Origin: Vairimorpha apis BRL 01
Lineage: Eukaryota > Microsporidia > Nosematidae
Assembly: GCA_000447185.1 (NCBI GenBank)
Contig: KE647071.1
Coordinates: 4,811-38,957, forward strand
Length of the DNA stretch: 34,147 nt
Direction of reading: 5' to 3'
Every line of letters begins with the position of its first letter. The stretch's first letter is position 1. Below are positions 21,894 to 30,694 of this stretch, in pieces. The translations under genes and the position numbers were made by a program. The notes under the pieces are model-generated. The model was given only the letters and a program-made list of their open reading frames with translations. It did no database searches and had not been told where the DNA came from.

Positions 21894-22476
21894 TTGTGGG
21901 TAATTTAAATTTAATTTTTTTATGACTAAAAGTTATTAAAAAAATATTAACAATGAATATATTACATATTTTGTACTCTTTTTAACATTTTATATAAAAA
22001 TTACTGTTGTCTTTATTTTCATTTATATAATCTTATTAATTAATGTAAATAACAACTAAAAATAAGAAAAATTATTTTATAAATAAATTAAAATCGTAAT
22101 ATAACTTGTGTATAAATTCCTATATAATTTATATACAGTATAACCTTTTAGTATATTAGTATAATTTATATACAAAAAGATACAATATTTATGATATTTA
22201 TAAAAATATGGAAAACAAACAATATTACTGTTAATTAAATACAATTATAGTGATAAAATTTTTTATAGTAATTTTTAAAATATATTTGATATTTAATAAC
22301 GTGTAATTTATACTTTTCATTTTCAATCACAAAATTTCAAAAAATAAAATTAGAATTAAAATTTTTTAAAAAAATTATTTTTAAATTATTACATATATGT
22401 ACAAAAATAGTAAAATTTCTTGCCAAAATATATTAAATATAAAATTATATAAAGTTTATGTAATTTATTTTTTAAA
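21894..22476. other. Gene-free AT-rich spacer
   Basis: About 580 bases between TFB5 and the first retroelement copy. The boundary with the element is abrupt: A/T-only sequence changes to mixed composition at about 22477. Confidence 0.5.
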
Positions 22477-22797
22477 TACGATCTGTTAGCTAATGAGTTA
22501 GGATTAATACACGGGTGTAAAACAAGGATAATTCCATATGTGCTAACATGGGATGGTTTAGTCACTAAATACCACACAAAATACAGAAAGGCGCTAGAAA
22601 TCTCGGACCGAATCGAAGCGTATATCCAATCAGTTACTCTAAAGAAAACTTTAGAGAGTGTGTCGTTGGAGTACAGAAGAGGAGGAGACTTAATATTAGT
22701 GGAGAGCGAGAGGAACGAAAACGTACATCTAATTGAAACGTTTGATGCGGAAGCGAAAAATAATAAATAATGAAATTAACCCTTAAATAAATAAGTT
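22477..22797 (+). mobile_element. 5'-truncated non-LTR retrotransposon 3' end, copy A
   Basis: This fragment encodes the last ~98 residues of a microsporidian LINE-type polyprotein. It opens with YDLLANELGLIHGCKTRIIP, followed by YVLTWDGLVTKYHTKY and EAYIQSVTLKKTLESVSLEYRRGG, and runs to a stop at about 22770. It is open throughout, but the start is simply where the copy is truncated, so it is not a gene. Base composition is clearly less AT-rich than both flanks. The sequence is repeated almost identically in inverse orientation at 24708-25021. The shared 3' end is tgaaattaaccctta. Truncation at the 5' end is typical of target-primed reverse transcription. Confidence 0.8.
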
Positions 22798-23475
22798 TTA
22801 TATGTAATTTATTTTTTTATAACCAAAGTTTTTATTTAATCTTTAATTTTTGTACAAGCGTTATAAGAGCTATTTTCCAGTAAATATTAGTCACATTTTA
22901 ATTACGCTTCCAAACTTTCTAAAAATTTGCACATATACAATTATATGTTTTCAAAATATTTAATTAACATGAACTAAAATATGCCTCAACACAGTGGATT
23001 ATATTAATCTCTCATATATATTTGCTGTGATATTTTATTACCAACACTTCCAATTCTTGACATATGGGATTACATTTACCTTAATTTTGTATTAGACCTA
23101 ATTCTCTCGCTAGTTACAAGTATATGATAAGGATGTATAATTTATTTAATATATAATAAAATACTTAAACGTCTAAAAAATTTTGTAAGTTTCTAATTTA
23201 AGTAATTAAATATTCTACTATAAATTGAATTATAAATATTTTATTTTTAAAATTAGATTATTCTATAAAAAATTTTACGATATATAATAAGTTCCATTGG
23301 TCTTTTTTTTATAATATAATTTATTATAAAAATTTATGTAATTTATTTTTAAAAAAATTTTAAAATTGTCAATTTTAATTAATTAAAAAAATTTGTTTTT
23401 TTGTTATTGTTGTATACTCAAATCGGCAGTTATTGTGATCAATTAAATATAAAAATAAAAAAATAATAATAACCT

Positions 23476-24016
23476 ATGTTGAGAAATTATTTTATATTTA
23501 CTTTACAAGTTTTATGTGAAGATGTAAAATTAATCCTAACCAAAGAACCGGTAGATGTAATTGAAGTACCAGATAAACAAATTATTTCATTTAATAGAAC
23601 AAATAATGGTGTTCAGTATACATTATATGATGCTAATACTCAAAGTTGGAGCTATCCTGAACCAGTTAAATCTTATAATACAAATACACATTCAACAAAT
23701 CAAGGTTTTTCTAATCAAATGATGGATTTAAACAGTGGTCAAAATAATAATCAACAACTTACGAATACACCATTATCTGAAAATAATTCAGCATTCTTAG
23801 CTAATAATGTACCACAATCATCAAGTAATAATAATTCTTCTTCAAATAATAATAAAGGCGAAAAAAAAATAAAAAAGATAAGAAAAAAAAGATGATGATG
23901 ATTTAAAAAACAAATCTTCTTCTTCTTCAAGTAATTCTAGAAGAAAAAATGGAGGAATATGTCTGAAATTTAATATTCTATCAATAATGGTTCTTTTATT
24001 TTCATTGTATACATAA
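23476..24016 (+). CDS. Predicted secreted or membrane-anchored Ser/Asn-rich protein
   Basis: The joined protein is about 180 residues and I do not recognise a family. It starts with a hydrophobic stretch (MLRNYFIFTLQVLC) that could be a signal peptide. A short compact region with VIEVPDKQIISF and VQYTLYDANTQSW follows, then a low-complexity Asn/Ser/Gln-rich tract, a Lys cluster running into four Asp, a Ser run, and finally a hydrophobic C-terminus (LSIMVLLFSLYT) ending at the stop. That end looks like a GPI-anchor signal or a tail anchor. The A runs 23861-23869 and 23883-23890 together shift the frame; two missing bases give KKDKKKKDDDD without stops. Upstream there is only a partial ACCT before the ATG. 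The gene lies between two inverted retroelement ends. Confidence 0.6.
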
Positions 24017-24707
24017 TAAAATTCTTAAGTGAAATATTACTTTTTTTTTCAATTTAAACATAACTTTATATTTAATATTTTTAAAAAATTTATAAAATCT
24101 AATTTTTTATTCTTTTCTTATAAAATAAACCTAAAAAAATGTTCTAAATTTTTAATTATAAATGTTATTTTTAATAATAATATAGTAAAACAAGAAAAAA
24201 CGAATATCATTAAAAATTTTCTGTCATTATTAAAAATATTAAATCTACAAATTTATATTTAAACATCTAAGTTTATAATAAAGAAATTTAAATTTTTGTG
24301 TTTTATAAATAAATTTTTGCATTTTATTTTTTTAATAAAAAATAAAATAATGTATTATTGTTATAAGGTAAATATATGTATTACTATTTTTTTATAGATT
24401 TTGATATATCTTTATTTTTTAAATTAAAACATATTTATTATTGTTTGAAACCCAATAAACCTTTTTATACTGTAAACAACAAAACAAAAAATTTAAACTA
24501 TTACATTTTCTGATTTAAATATTATTTTTTTAATTAAAATAAATTTTGGTAAATAAAAACATTTTATATAAGAAATTTGAATTTTCAAATTATTTTATAG
24601 TTGTATATTATTAAATTTATATCATATAATTAATTTTTTTCTAAAACTTATTAATAAATGTTGTTTAAGAAGTTAAAATTTTATTTTAAACATAAACTTT
24701 TTATTTA
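24017..24707. other. Gene-free AT-rich spacer
   Basis: About 690 bases between the secreted-protein gene and the second retroelement copy. A 77-codon plus-strand frame at 24029-24262 is only I/F/K/N/L-rich chance coding. Nothing else is seen. Confidence 0.5.
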
Positions 24708-25303
24708 ATTAAGGGTTAATTTCATTATTCTATTATTTTTCGCTTACGTATCAAACAAGTTCACTTAGTATGTAAGTTTTCGTTCCTCTCATTCTCCGCT
24801 AATATTAAATCGCCTCTTCTTCTGTACTACATCGATACACTCTCTAAAGTTTTCTTTAGAGTAACTGATTGGATATACGCTTCGATTCGGTCCGAGATTT
24901 CTAGCGCCTTTCTGTATTTTGTGTGGTATTTAGTGACTAAACCATCCCATGTTAGCACATATGGAATTATCCTTGTTTTACACCCTTGTATTAATCCTAA
25001 CTCATTAGCTAACAGATCGTACTTTCTTAATTTTTCTGTCTCTACTTGTTGAAGGTTGTCAATAGATGTGTGACTTCTCTTTCAACTATAAGAATTTCTT
25101 TTGATTTTTTATTTATTACCAAAATATCTGGTTTATTATATTTAATTTTTACATCAGTTTTAATAGTAGTATTGATTCGTATTTCAATAAATTTATTAAC
25201 TACTATCTATTGAACTGAATGAGTTTTTAATCTTTTTCCTGATATTTCAATATTGTATTTTTTGCATAAAAGCAAATGCAAACACTTTACAATTTCATTG
25301 TGA
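24708..25303 (-). mobile_element. Degenerate non-LTR retrotransposon 3' end, copy B (inverted, longer)
   Basis: On the minus strand this copy begins further upstream than copy A. HNEIVKCLHLLLCKKYNIEI and KTHSVQ come first, then an in-frame TAG, IEIRINTTIKTDVKIKYNKP, DILVINKKSKEILIVERE, a frameshift, and VETEKLRKYDLLANELGLIQGCKT. From there it is nearly identical to copy A through ESVS, then broken by a TAG and a TGA. The pattern HDEIVR-C-H-L ... RPDI ... KYDLLANEL is the conserved C-terminal region of LINE-type polyproteins known from several microsporidia. The 3' end shares the tgaaattaaccctta tail with copy A. The stops mean it is inactive. Confidence 0.8.
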
Positions 25304-26201
25304 TTTTAAACATATATATTATTTTGTATTAAAATGTATTATATTTGATGTATAAATTTTATTACAAGATTAAAATTAAATAAACTAAAAAGTAAAAATT
25401 TTTGATTATATATTATATATTCACCATTCAAAAAAATCAATTTTTTTTTAAAGTTTATATACTTATTATATTTGTTTAATATTTTTAATTCATAAATCAT
25501 TTTTATCTGAATGTGTAGTATATAAATAAATAAATATTTAAATTAAATATAAACAAAAAATTAAATTGACTGTGTAAAAAAAAATTTACAATATCATTGC
25601 TTCATAATTTTATTTTTAAAAAATGTATTGATATATTAAATTTTTTTTTGTCAAATGAGACAAAAAAAAATACATATTAAGTAATTATATGCAATTATTT
25701 ATATTTGTTAATAAAATTTATTCAATTTATATAAATAATTACAACAAAAATTATTTTTTGTTTAAATTTTACAAATAAATTGTTTTATAGGAAACTTAAC
25801 AAATAAAATAATTTAATCTTCTTTAATTATTTTTTGTTTTGGTTAAATAATATAAATTTTATGTTTATTATATTTAAAAAAATTTAAACTACTTTTATTA
25901 TTAAAATTTTAAATAATATGCAAATATTTTTTATTATACATAATTTAAAGTATAAAATAATTTAAAAATATATTACACAATTATTCTATAATATATTTAA
26001 AAAAATAAGTATTAAACATATTTTTAATATATGCTATTTTAATAATCGCAAATGTAAATTTTAAAGCATTTTCAATCACTTTAATAGTCAATTTTATGGA
26101 TAAAAATAATAATTAAAGAAACAATATTATAATTTTATCTATTATATATAATTTTTTTAATATTTTAGTAATATAAATTTTAAAATTTTTGATCCCTTAA
26201 A
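25304..26201. other. Gene-free AT-rich spacer
   Basis: About 900 bases between the 5'-truncated end of retroelement copy B and the PDI-like gene. AT-rich throughout; only the CCC at 26194-26196 is recognisable as a signal. Confidence 0.5.
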
Positions 26202-27548
26202 ATGAAACTGTTTATGTATATAAAATCATTTTTTACATTGAGCATAGTTTTTAATTCAGGTAAAAAAATCATTAAACATGGTAAAGAGATTGAAGTGAAA
26301 GAAAAAATTTCTGAAGGTACAGGTATGGTTTATATTGAAAATTTGAAAATGATGTTGGAAAATGAATCAGCATACAAAAAAGCTGAAATTTTGTTAAAAA
26401 GATTTACTTTGCCACCACAAGGAATGGCAGAAGCTGGTTTAGAAATTGAAAATTTGAAAAATGATATTGAAGAAGAAACAAGAAAAGGTAGAATATACTT
26501 CATAATTTATTTTGTTGATGATAGCACTTTATTTATTCCAGAAAAGCATCCTAATGATGGTACTAAATTATATATTTCTACTGATAAAGAATTGGCTTCT
26601 AAATTAAAAACACCTTATCCAGGTGTATATGGATTCAATCCTAGAGATCGCGTTTCATATCAACTTCCACTGAATGAAGATACACCTAATGTTATTTCTA
26701 GTATTGTTAGACTTGATTTGATTGGCCTACTTACATATCAAAATATGCAACTATATCGCGATACAAAACTACATTCTTTTTATTGTTTTGTAAAATTAAA
26801 TGAAATCGATTCGTTTACGGAACAGTTTTTTGAAAAAGCTAAAAAATGTAAAGATTTGGGAAAATTCTGTCTTATACCATTTAAAGATGATAAAGAACAA
26901 TTGAGAACATATGGATTAACTGAAGAAGACCTTCCAGCTATTTTATTTCTCCATGAACAAGATAAATATCCATTAAAAAAGTGTTTAGACAATGATGTAA
27001 GATCTTTTATAAATGATGTTATTGAGAAAAAAGTTGAACCTGTTTTTATATCTGAAAAAGAACCTCTAAATAATGAAAATTTAAATGTTAAAATTATTAC
27101 TAGAAATAACTTACAGGCATTTAAAAAAAATCAATTAAAAGACAGGCTTTTAATTTTTCATTCACCCCAATGTGGATTTTGTGTTAAATTAAAACCAATT
27201 ATTGATGAAATCGGTTCAATTGCTAAATCTACATTAAGTGAAAAACTTGAAATAGGTGCATGTGACGTAACGCAAAATGATATTAGTGACTTTGATGTAA
27301 CTTCAGTACCTTTAATTGTGCTTATCAAGGCAAAAACTAATGAGATAATTAAATATGAAGATAAGGAAAGAACAGCTGTAGCACTTGGAAACTTTATAAA
27401 GAATCAAGGTAGTTTTAATATTGATATTAGTCCTTTTATTAAAGAAGAATTGTTTAGTAAAAAGGTTGATAAAGAAATGAATGACAATGATGTTGAGTCT
27501 GATGATATTGACTCAAATTTAAATGAAGATTTCGAAAGAGATTTATAA
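26202..27548 (+). CDS. Protein disulfide isomerase-like protein of the ER
   Basis: The 448-residue protein is intact. A hydrophobic N-terminus (to about residue 18) suggests a signal peptide. The single clear thioredoxin domain is near residues 305-415. It has the active-site motif CGFC (Cys324 and Cys327) in LLIFHSPQCGFCVKLKP and the cis-proline in VTSVPLIVLI. Cysteines 237 and 243 in the middle are non-catalytic in appearance. The first 300 residues probably include non-catalytic thioredoxin-like folds (e.g. YFIIYFVDD, FYCFVKL). An acidic tail ends in ERDL, a plausible variant of the KDEL/HDEL ER-retrieval signal. PDI forms and rearranges disulfides in secreted proteins, in microsporidia likely including cysteine-rich spore-wall and polar-tube proteins (inference). 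A CCC at 26194-26196 is five bases before the ATG. Confidence 0.88.
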   Translation: MKLFMYIKSFFTLSIVFNSGKKIIKHGKEIEVKEKISEGTGMVYIENLKMMLENESAYKKAEILLKRFTLPPQGMAEAGLEIENLKNDIEEETRKGRIYFIIYFVDDSTLFIPEKHPNDGTKLYISTDKELASKLKTPYPGVYGFNPRDRVSYQLPLNEDTPNVISSIVRLDLIGLLTYQNMQLYRDTKLHSFYCFVKLNEIDSFTEQFFEKAKKCKDLGKFCLIPFKDDKEQLRTYGLTEEDLPAILFLHEQDKYPLKKCLDNDVRSFINDVIEKKVEPVFISEKEPLNNENLNVKIITRNNLQAFKKNQLKDRLLIFHSPQCGFCVKLKPIIDEIGSIAKSTLSEKLEIGACDVTQNDISDFDVTSVPLIVLIKAKTNEIIKYEDKERTAVALGNFIKNQGSFNIDISPFIKEELFSKKVDKEMNDNDVESDDIDSNLNEDFERDL

Positions 27549-28408
27549 TTAAAATTTAATTTTTCTTTAATTTTTTAACGAGAGTTCTTTATAATTCTAC
27601 AAATTAAATTTTTTAACATAGTTTTTATAAACAGTTGGAAAATGTTTAATAAATTTTCCAAAATAAAGCTTATCTTTTTTAAAAAATAAATACTTCATAA
27701 AAATTTTTAATTTTATATATTATGTAAAATGAAACATTTATTAGTTTATTTAAAAAAACACGATTAAGTATTTTATAATTTATAATATTTTTTTTATACA
27801 AACGTTATATAAAAAATAAAAATTTTTTTTTGAGTAATATAGAAAAATTTCTAATATAAATATGTTAAATAATTTTTACATTAACAAATAAATTTTAATT
27901 ACAGCATGATATTTGTGAATATTTTTTTTGAAAAATTGTAAAAAAGTATTTTTCATTTAAGAAATATTTACTATTATATTTTTTAGAATAAAAAATTCCT
28001 AGTTTTATTTTTATTTTAAAAGAAAATAAATATAATTATTAAATTATTTACAAATGTATTTAATTTTTATGATTAAATTAAAAATTTATGTTCATATGAT
28101 TGAAAAAAAGAATGTTTTTTAATGACATTTAACCTATAAAATTAACTAATAATTTATCTTTGAAGATAAGAATTTAATATATACTCAAAAAATTACGATT
28201 CTTTTTATTTTTATATAAAAATCAATATTTAAAAATTTTCTTTAGCACAATAAAATTTTATTTAATCGATAAATACTATTTTAAAATTAAAATGATAAAA
28301 ACTTAAAAAAACATAAAAATATTCTTAAAAATATTATTAAATAAAACTAAACTAAAACTAATTAAATATATCTTTTAAAACCATTTTTATCCTCTACAAG
28401 TTTTTTTC
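27549..28408. other. Gene-free AT-rich spacer
   Basis: About 860 bases between two convergent genes. A/T-dominated sequence with stops in all frames and no recognised feature. Confidence 0.5.
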
Positions 28409-28747
28409 TTAATTTTTTTTACATCCATCTTGTTTTAAATATACTTCAGCATATTCTACTATTTCTGCTTCAAGTTCAGAGGGTTTTTTAAAGTTAGTTG
28501 AATTTAAAACTGTACATTTTGAATTTTGTTCAAAGTTAATTGCATCATTCATATCTTCAAATTCAAAAACATATACAAAACCCTTTTCATTTTTTTGTAT
28601 AGATATACATACAGAATTTTCTATGATAATCTCAAATTTATATTCTAATGCAAAAGATATAATATTTTCTTTACGTTCTATTAATGTGTTTATATGTAAT
28701 AATTGTGGATGATTATCAATAGTAAAATTAAAATTTAAAGTTAACAT
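28409..28747 (-). CDS. Hypothetical protein, 112 residues
   Basis: I do not recognise this protein. It has a mixed, globular-looking composition with alternating hydrophobic strands (FEIIIENSVCISIQ, GFVYVFEF) followed by helical acidic segments. This is less biased than chance frames in this AT-rich DNA and is the reason to accept it. No CCC signal precedes the ATG, so the start may be wrong or lost to a frameshift. At the C-terminus the frame ends CKKN in an A8-type run (coding strand). One additional base there would extend the protein by about a dozen basic residues. No membrane segment or signal peptide is seen. The next gene upstream on the same strand is NSE1-like, 189 bases away. Confidence 0.55.
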   Translation of the reverse strand: MLTLNFNFTIDNHPQLLHINTLIERKENIISFALEYKFEIIIENSVCISIQKNEKGFVYVFEFEDMNDAINFEQNSKCTVLNSTNFKKPSELEAEIVEYAEVYLKQDGCKKN

Positions 28748-28936
28748 TAAAAAAATGAGGCTTAATAATTCTTTTTTTTATTTTTAACTTTATTTATAAT
28801 CGCTTTTAAATAATTATTCAATCTTGTAAAACATAACAAATCTTACAAAAAAACGAAACATATTTTAAGATATTTTTTCAAATATTACATGAACTTTTAT
28901 TTTTTTAAAATATTTGCTTAAAATATTTTAAAGATA

Positions 28937-29401
28937 TTAATAATTACAATTTTTTTCATCCATTATATTTTTACAATATTCATGCATCTCCTTACCATCA
29001 ACAAGAAAATTACAAATGCAACATAAAACATATCTTCCTTTGAATTCTAAAATTTCATTTTTAAATATTACTAAACATCTTTTACTTAAAATTAATTCAT
29101 TTTTTACATATTCCAACCAATTATTTTGAACTAGTGAATGTATTAAATCACTTTTAACTTCTTTTTTACAAACTATTTTTTCAAAAATATTTATTATTTC
29201 CTTGTTTTCATTTTCATCATATCCTAAAATAATATCTTTATTTGATGTATTTTTTAGTATGTAAACAGATTTATCATACCATTCCACTACTTCAAAATGT
29301 ATCTGTCTGAGAATTGTATTTATTTCATTTAAATTTATTATTTGAGATTTATTATATATTCCAGTTGTTAAAAGATGTAAAATAATTTGATTATTATCCA
29401 T
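28937..29401 (-). CDS. NSE1: NSE1-like subunit of the SMC5/6 complex
   Basis: NSE1 is a winged-helix plus RING-like subunit that, with NSE3 and NSE4, binds the SMC5/6 heads and supports DNA repair. The 154-residue protein starts with a helical segment (NQIILHLLTTGIYNKSQIINL). The middle contains LVQNNWLEYVKNELILSKRCL, which matches the family pattern W-L-x-x-x-x-x-x-L-S-x-R-x-L before the RING. It ends with CCICNFLVDGKEMHEYC and a last cysteine, NCNY. The RING-like region is cut down: one of the usual cysteine pairs is missing, so zinc binding and E3 activity are doubtful. The GGG at 29407-29409 is the CCC signal, five bases before the ATG. Assignment is by pattern and moderately confident. 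NOP56 ends 55 bases upstream. Confidence 0.62.
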   Translation of the reverse strand: MDNNQIILHLLTTGIYNKSQIINLNEINTILRQIHFEVVEWYDKSVYILKNTSNKDIILGYDENENKEIINIFEKIVCKKEVKSDLIHSLVQNNWLEYVKNELILSKRCLVIFKNEILEFKGRYVLCCICNFLVDGKEMHEYCKNIMDEKNCNY

Positions 29402-29456
29402 TTAAAGGGATTTAAAATAAAAAACTAAAAAAAATTTAAAATGAATTTATTTTTGC

Positions 29457-30654
29457 TTAACATTCTTGTATTTTTTTATAAATTTTACTCAAAATTATGT
29501 CTGTACTGTGGCATCTTTTTCCATTTTCATAATATTTAATTTTTTTGTCGATAAGTTTACGTATAGCTTTTCCATAAGCACGTGTTCTATTCTGAGAAAA
29601 ATAATCAATTTTAGCAAGTACAGCAATTTTAGAAGCAATGCATCTACTTAATTTAGCTTTATTTTTAGTTTTAATTTTTATTACGTATTTAGAATAATAT
29701 AAAACTCCGTATTTAGGAGTGTTAGATCGATTTTTTAAAGCTTGAAATAAACTTTTTTCAGCACCTAATAATTGAATAGTAGAAGCAGTAGCTTTGGCTA
29801 AGTTAAGTAATCCGCCACTCATCATAATAATTCTTGCTGTCATAATATCACCAAGAAATTCTGATAAATTTGGTGCAGAATAATCCATTTTTTCTTTTAA
29901 ATACTCTTTTAAAATGATTTTATTTTTAATTTTTTCTGAAACTATGCTACATAAATTTAATACATTTTTTATGTCAAGTTCATTTATTTCTATTCCAATT
30001 GAATTAGTTTTATGTTCAAGTATTATTTTTATTTTTTCTGAAGATAAGCAACTTTGCCCAGTAATAGAAAATTGTACAGCTTCAATATATTCATCATTAT
30101 CATCACATAAATCAAATAATTCTGGAAATGACCATCCATATAATTCTTTAATTCTCATACAATAACTATTAATATCTTTGTCTAATTGATCTAACATGCT
30201 TACTGTATGTACTAATAAATTATCTTCTTTCTTAATATTATATTCTACTTTATCTCGTGAAAATTTATGAGAAATTCCTAAAGTAAACTGTAAATCATTT
30301 TCTTCTTTTAAAAATTTGTGTTCATTTATTCTAATACCTCTCATTATATTAATACTATATTTATGTTTAATATTTAAAGATTGCAATGCTAATTTAAGTG
30401 AAGGATCACAATGAAGAATTTTTACGTTATTTAACTCAAGAAATTTTTCAAGTTCATCTGGTAATTTGTTATTGCATAAACTTTTAATATTTCTTAATGA
30501 AATATCGATATCATCAAAGTCATATTTAGATTTAAGATAAACAACTTGTGTTAATTTTAAATAATTAGCATAAGATTCATTTGACAAATCCTCAAAATTC
30601 TTTTAGCTCAAACAACAAATATCCTTTACAATATTCGTATAATAAATGTTCCAT
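29457..30654 (-). CDS. NOP56: Box C/D snoRNP core protein NOP56, with +1 frame change near start
   Basis: NOP56 is a scaffold of box C/D snoRNPs that guide 2'-O-methylation of rRNA. The main frame, open from 30587, shows the coiled-coil region (VSMLDQLDKDINSYCMRIKE, LYGWSFPEL) and the NOP domain (APNLSEFLGDIMTARIIMMSGGLLNLAKATASTIQLLGAEKSLF and GNTPKYGVLYYSKY). The KKE/D-rich tail of yeast is absent. NOP56 rather than NOP58 is favoured by the N-terminus. The true start is the ATG at 30654, four bases after the signal GGG 30660-30662. It encodes MEHLLYEYCKGYLLFELKEF, clearly the NOP56 opening. It then hits TGA at 30594-30592, and the continuation EDLSNES is in the +1 frame. The slip site is TTT-TGA-G. 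The total would be 398 residues. It is divergent from SUA5 over 40 bases. Confidence 0.93.
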
Positions 30655-30694
30655 TACAAGGGTATGATTTTTTAAAACTAACGTTTTTTAACCC
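30655..30694. promoter_or_regulatory. 40-base bidirectional promoter with two CCC signals (NOP56/SUA5)
   Basis: Only 40 bases lie between the divergent start codons of NOP56 (30654, minus) and SUA5 (30695, plus). Each end carries its own start signal: GGG 30660-30662 for NOP56 and CCC 30692-30694 directly abutting the SUA5 ATG. Everything between is A/T-rich except one ACG. Both promoters must therefore lie in this gap or inside the neighbouring coding sequence. Confidence 0.7.

Noticed and set aside
22540..22770. Stand-alone 76-residue gene
   Set aside because: The frame continues upstream to the truncation point and is repeated in the inverse copy at 24.7-25.0 kb; it is the tail of a retroelement polyprotein.
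24029..24262. 77-codon plus-strand open frame
   Set aside because: Phe/Ile/Lys/Asn-rich chance frame directly downstream of the secreted-protein gene; no start signal.
29457..30654. NOP58 instead of NOP56
   Set aside because: The recovered N-terminus (HLLYEYCKGYLLFELKEFEDL) and the NOP-domain wording fit NOP56 better.
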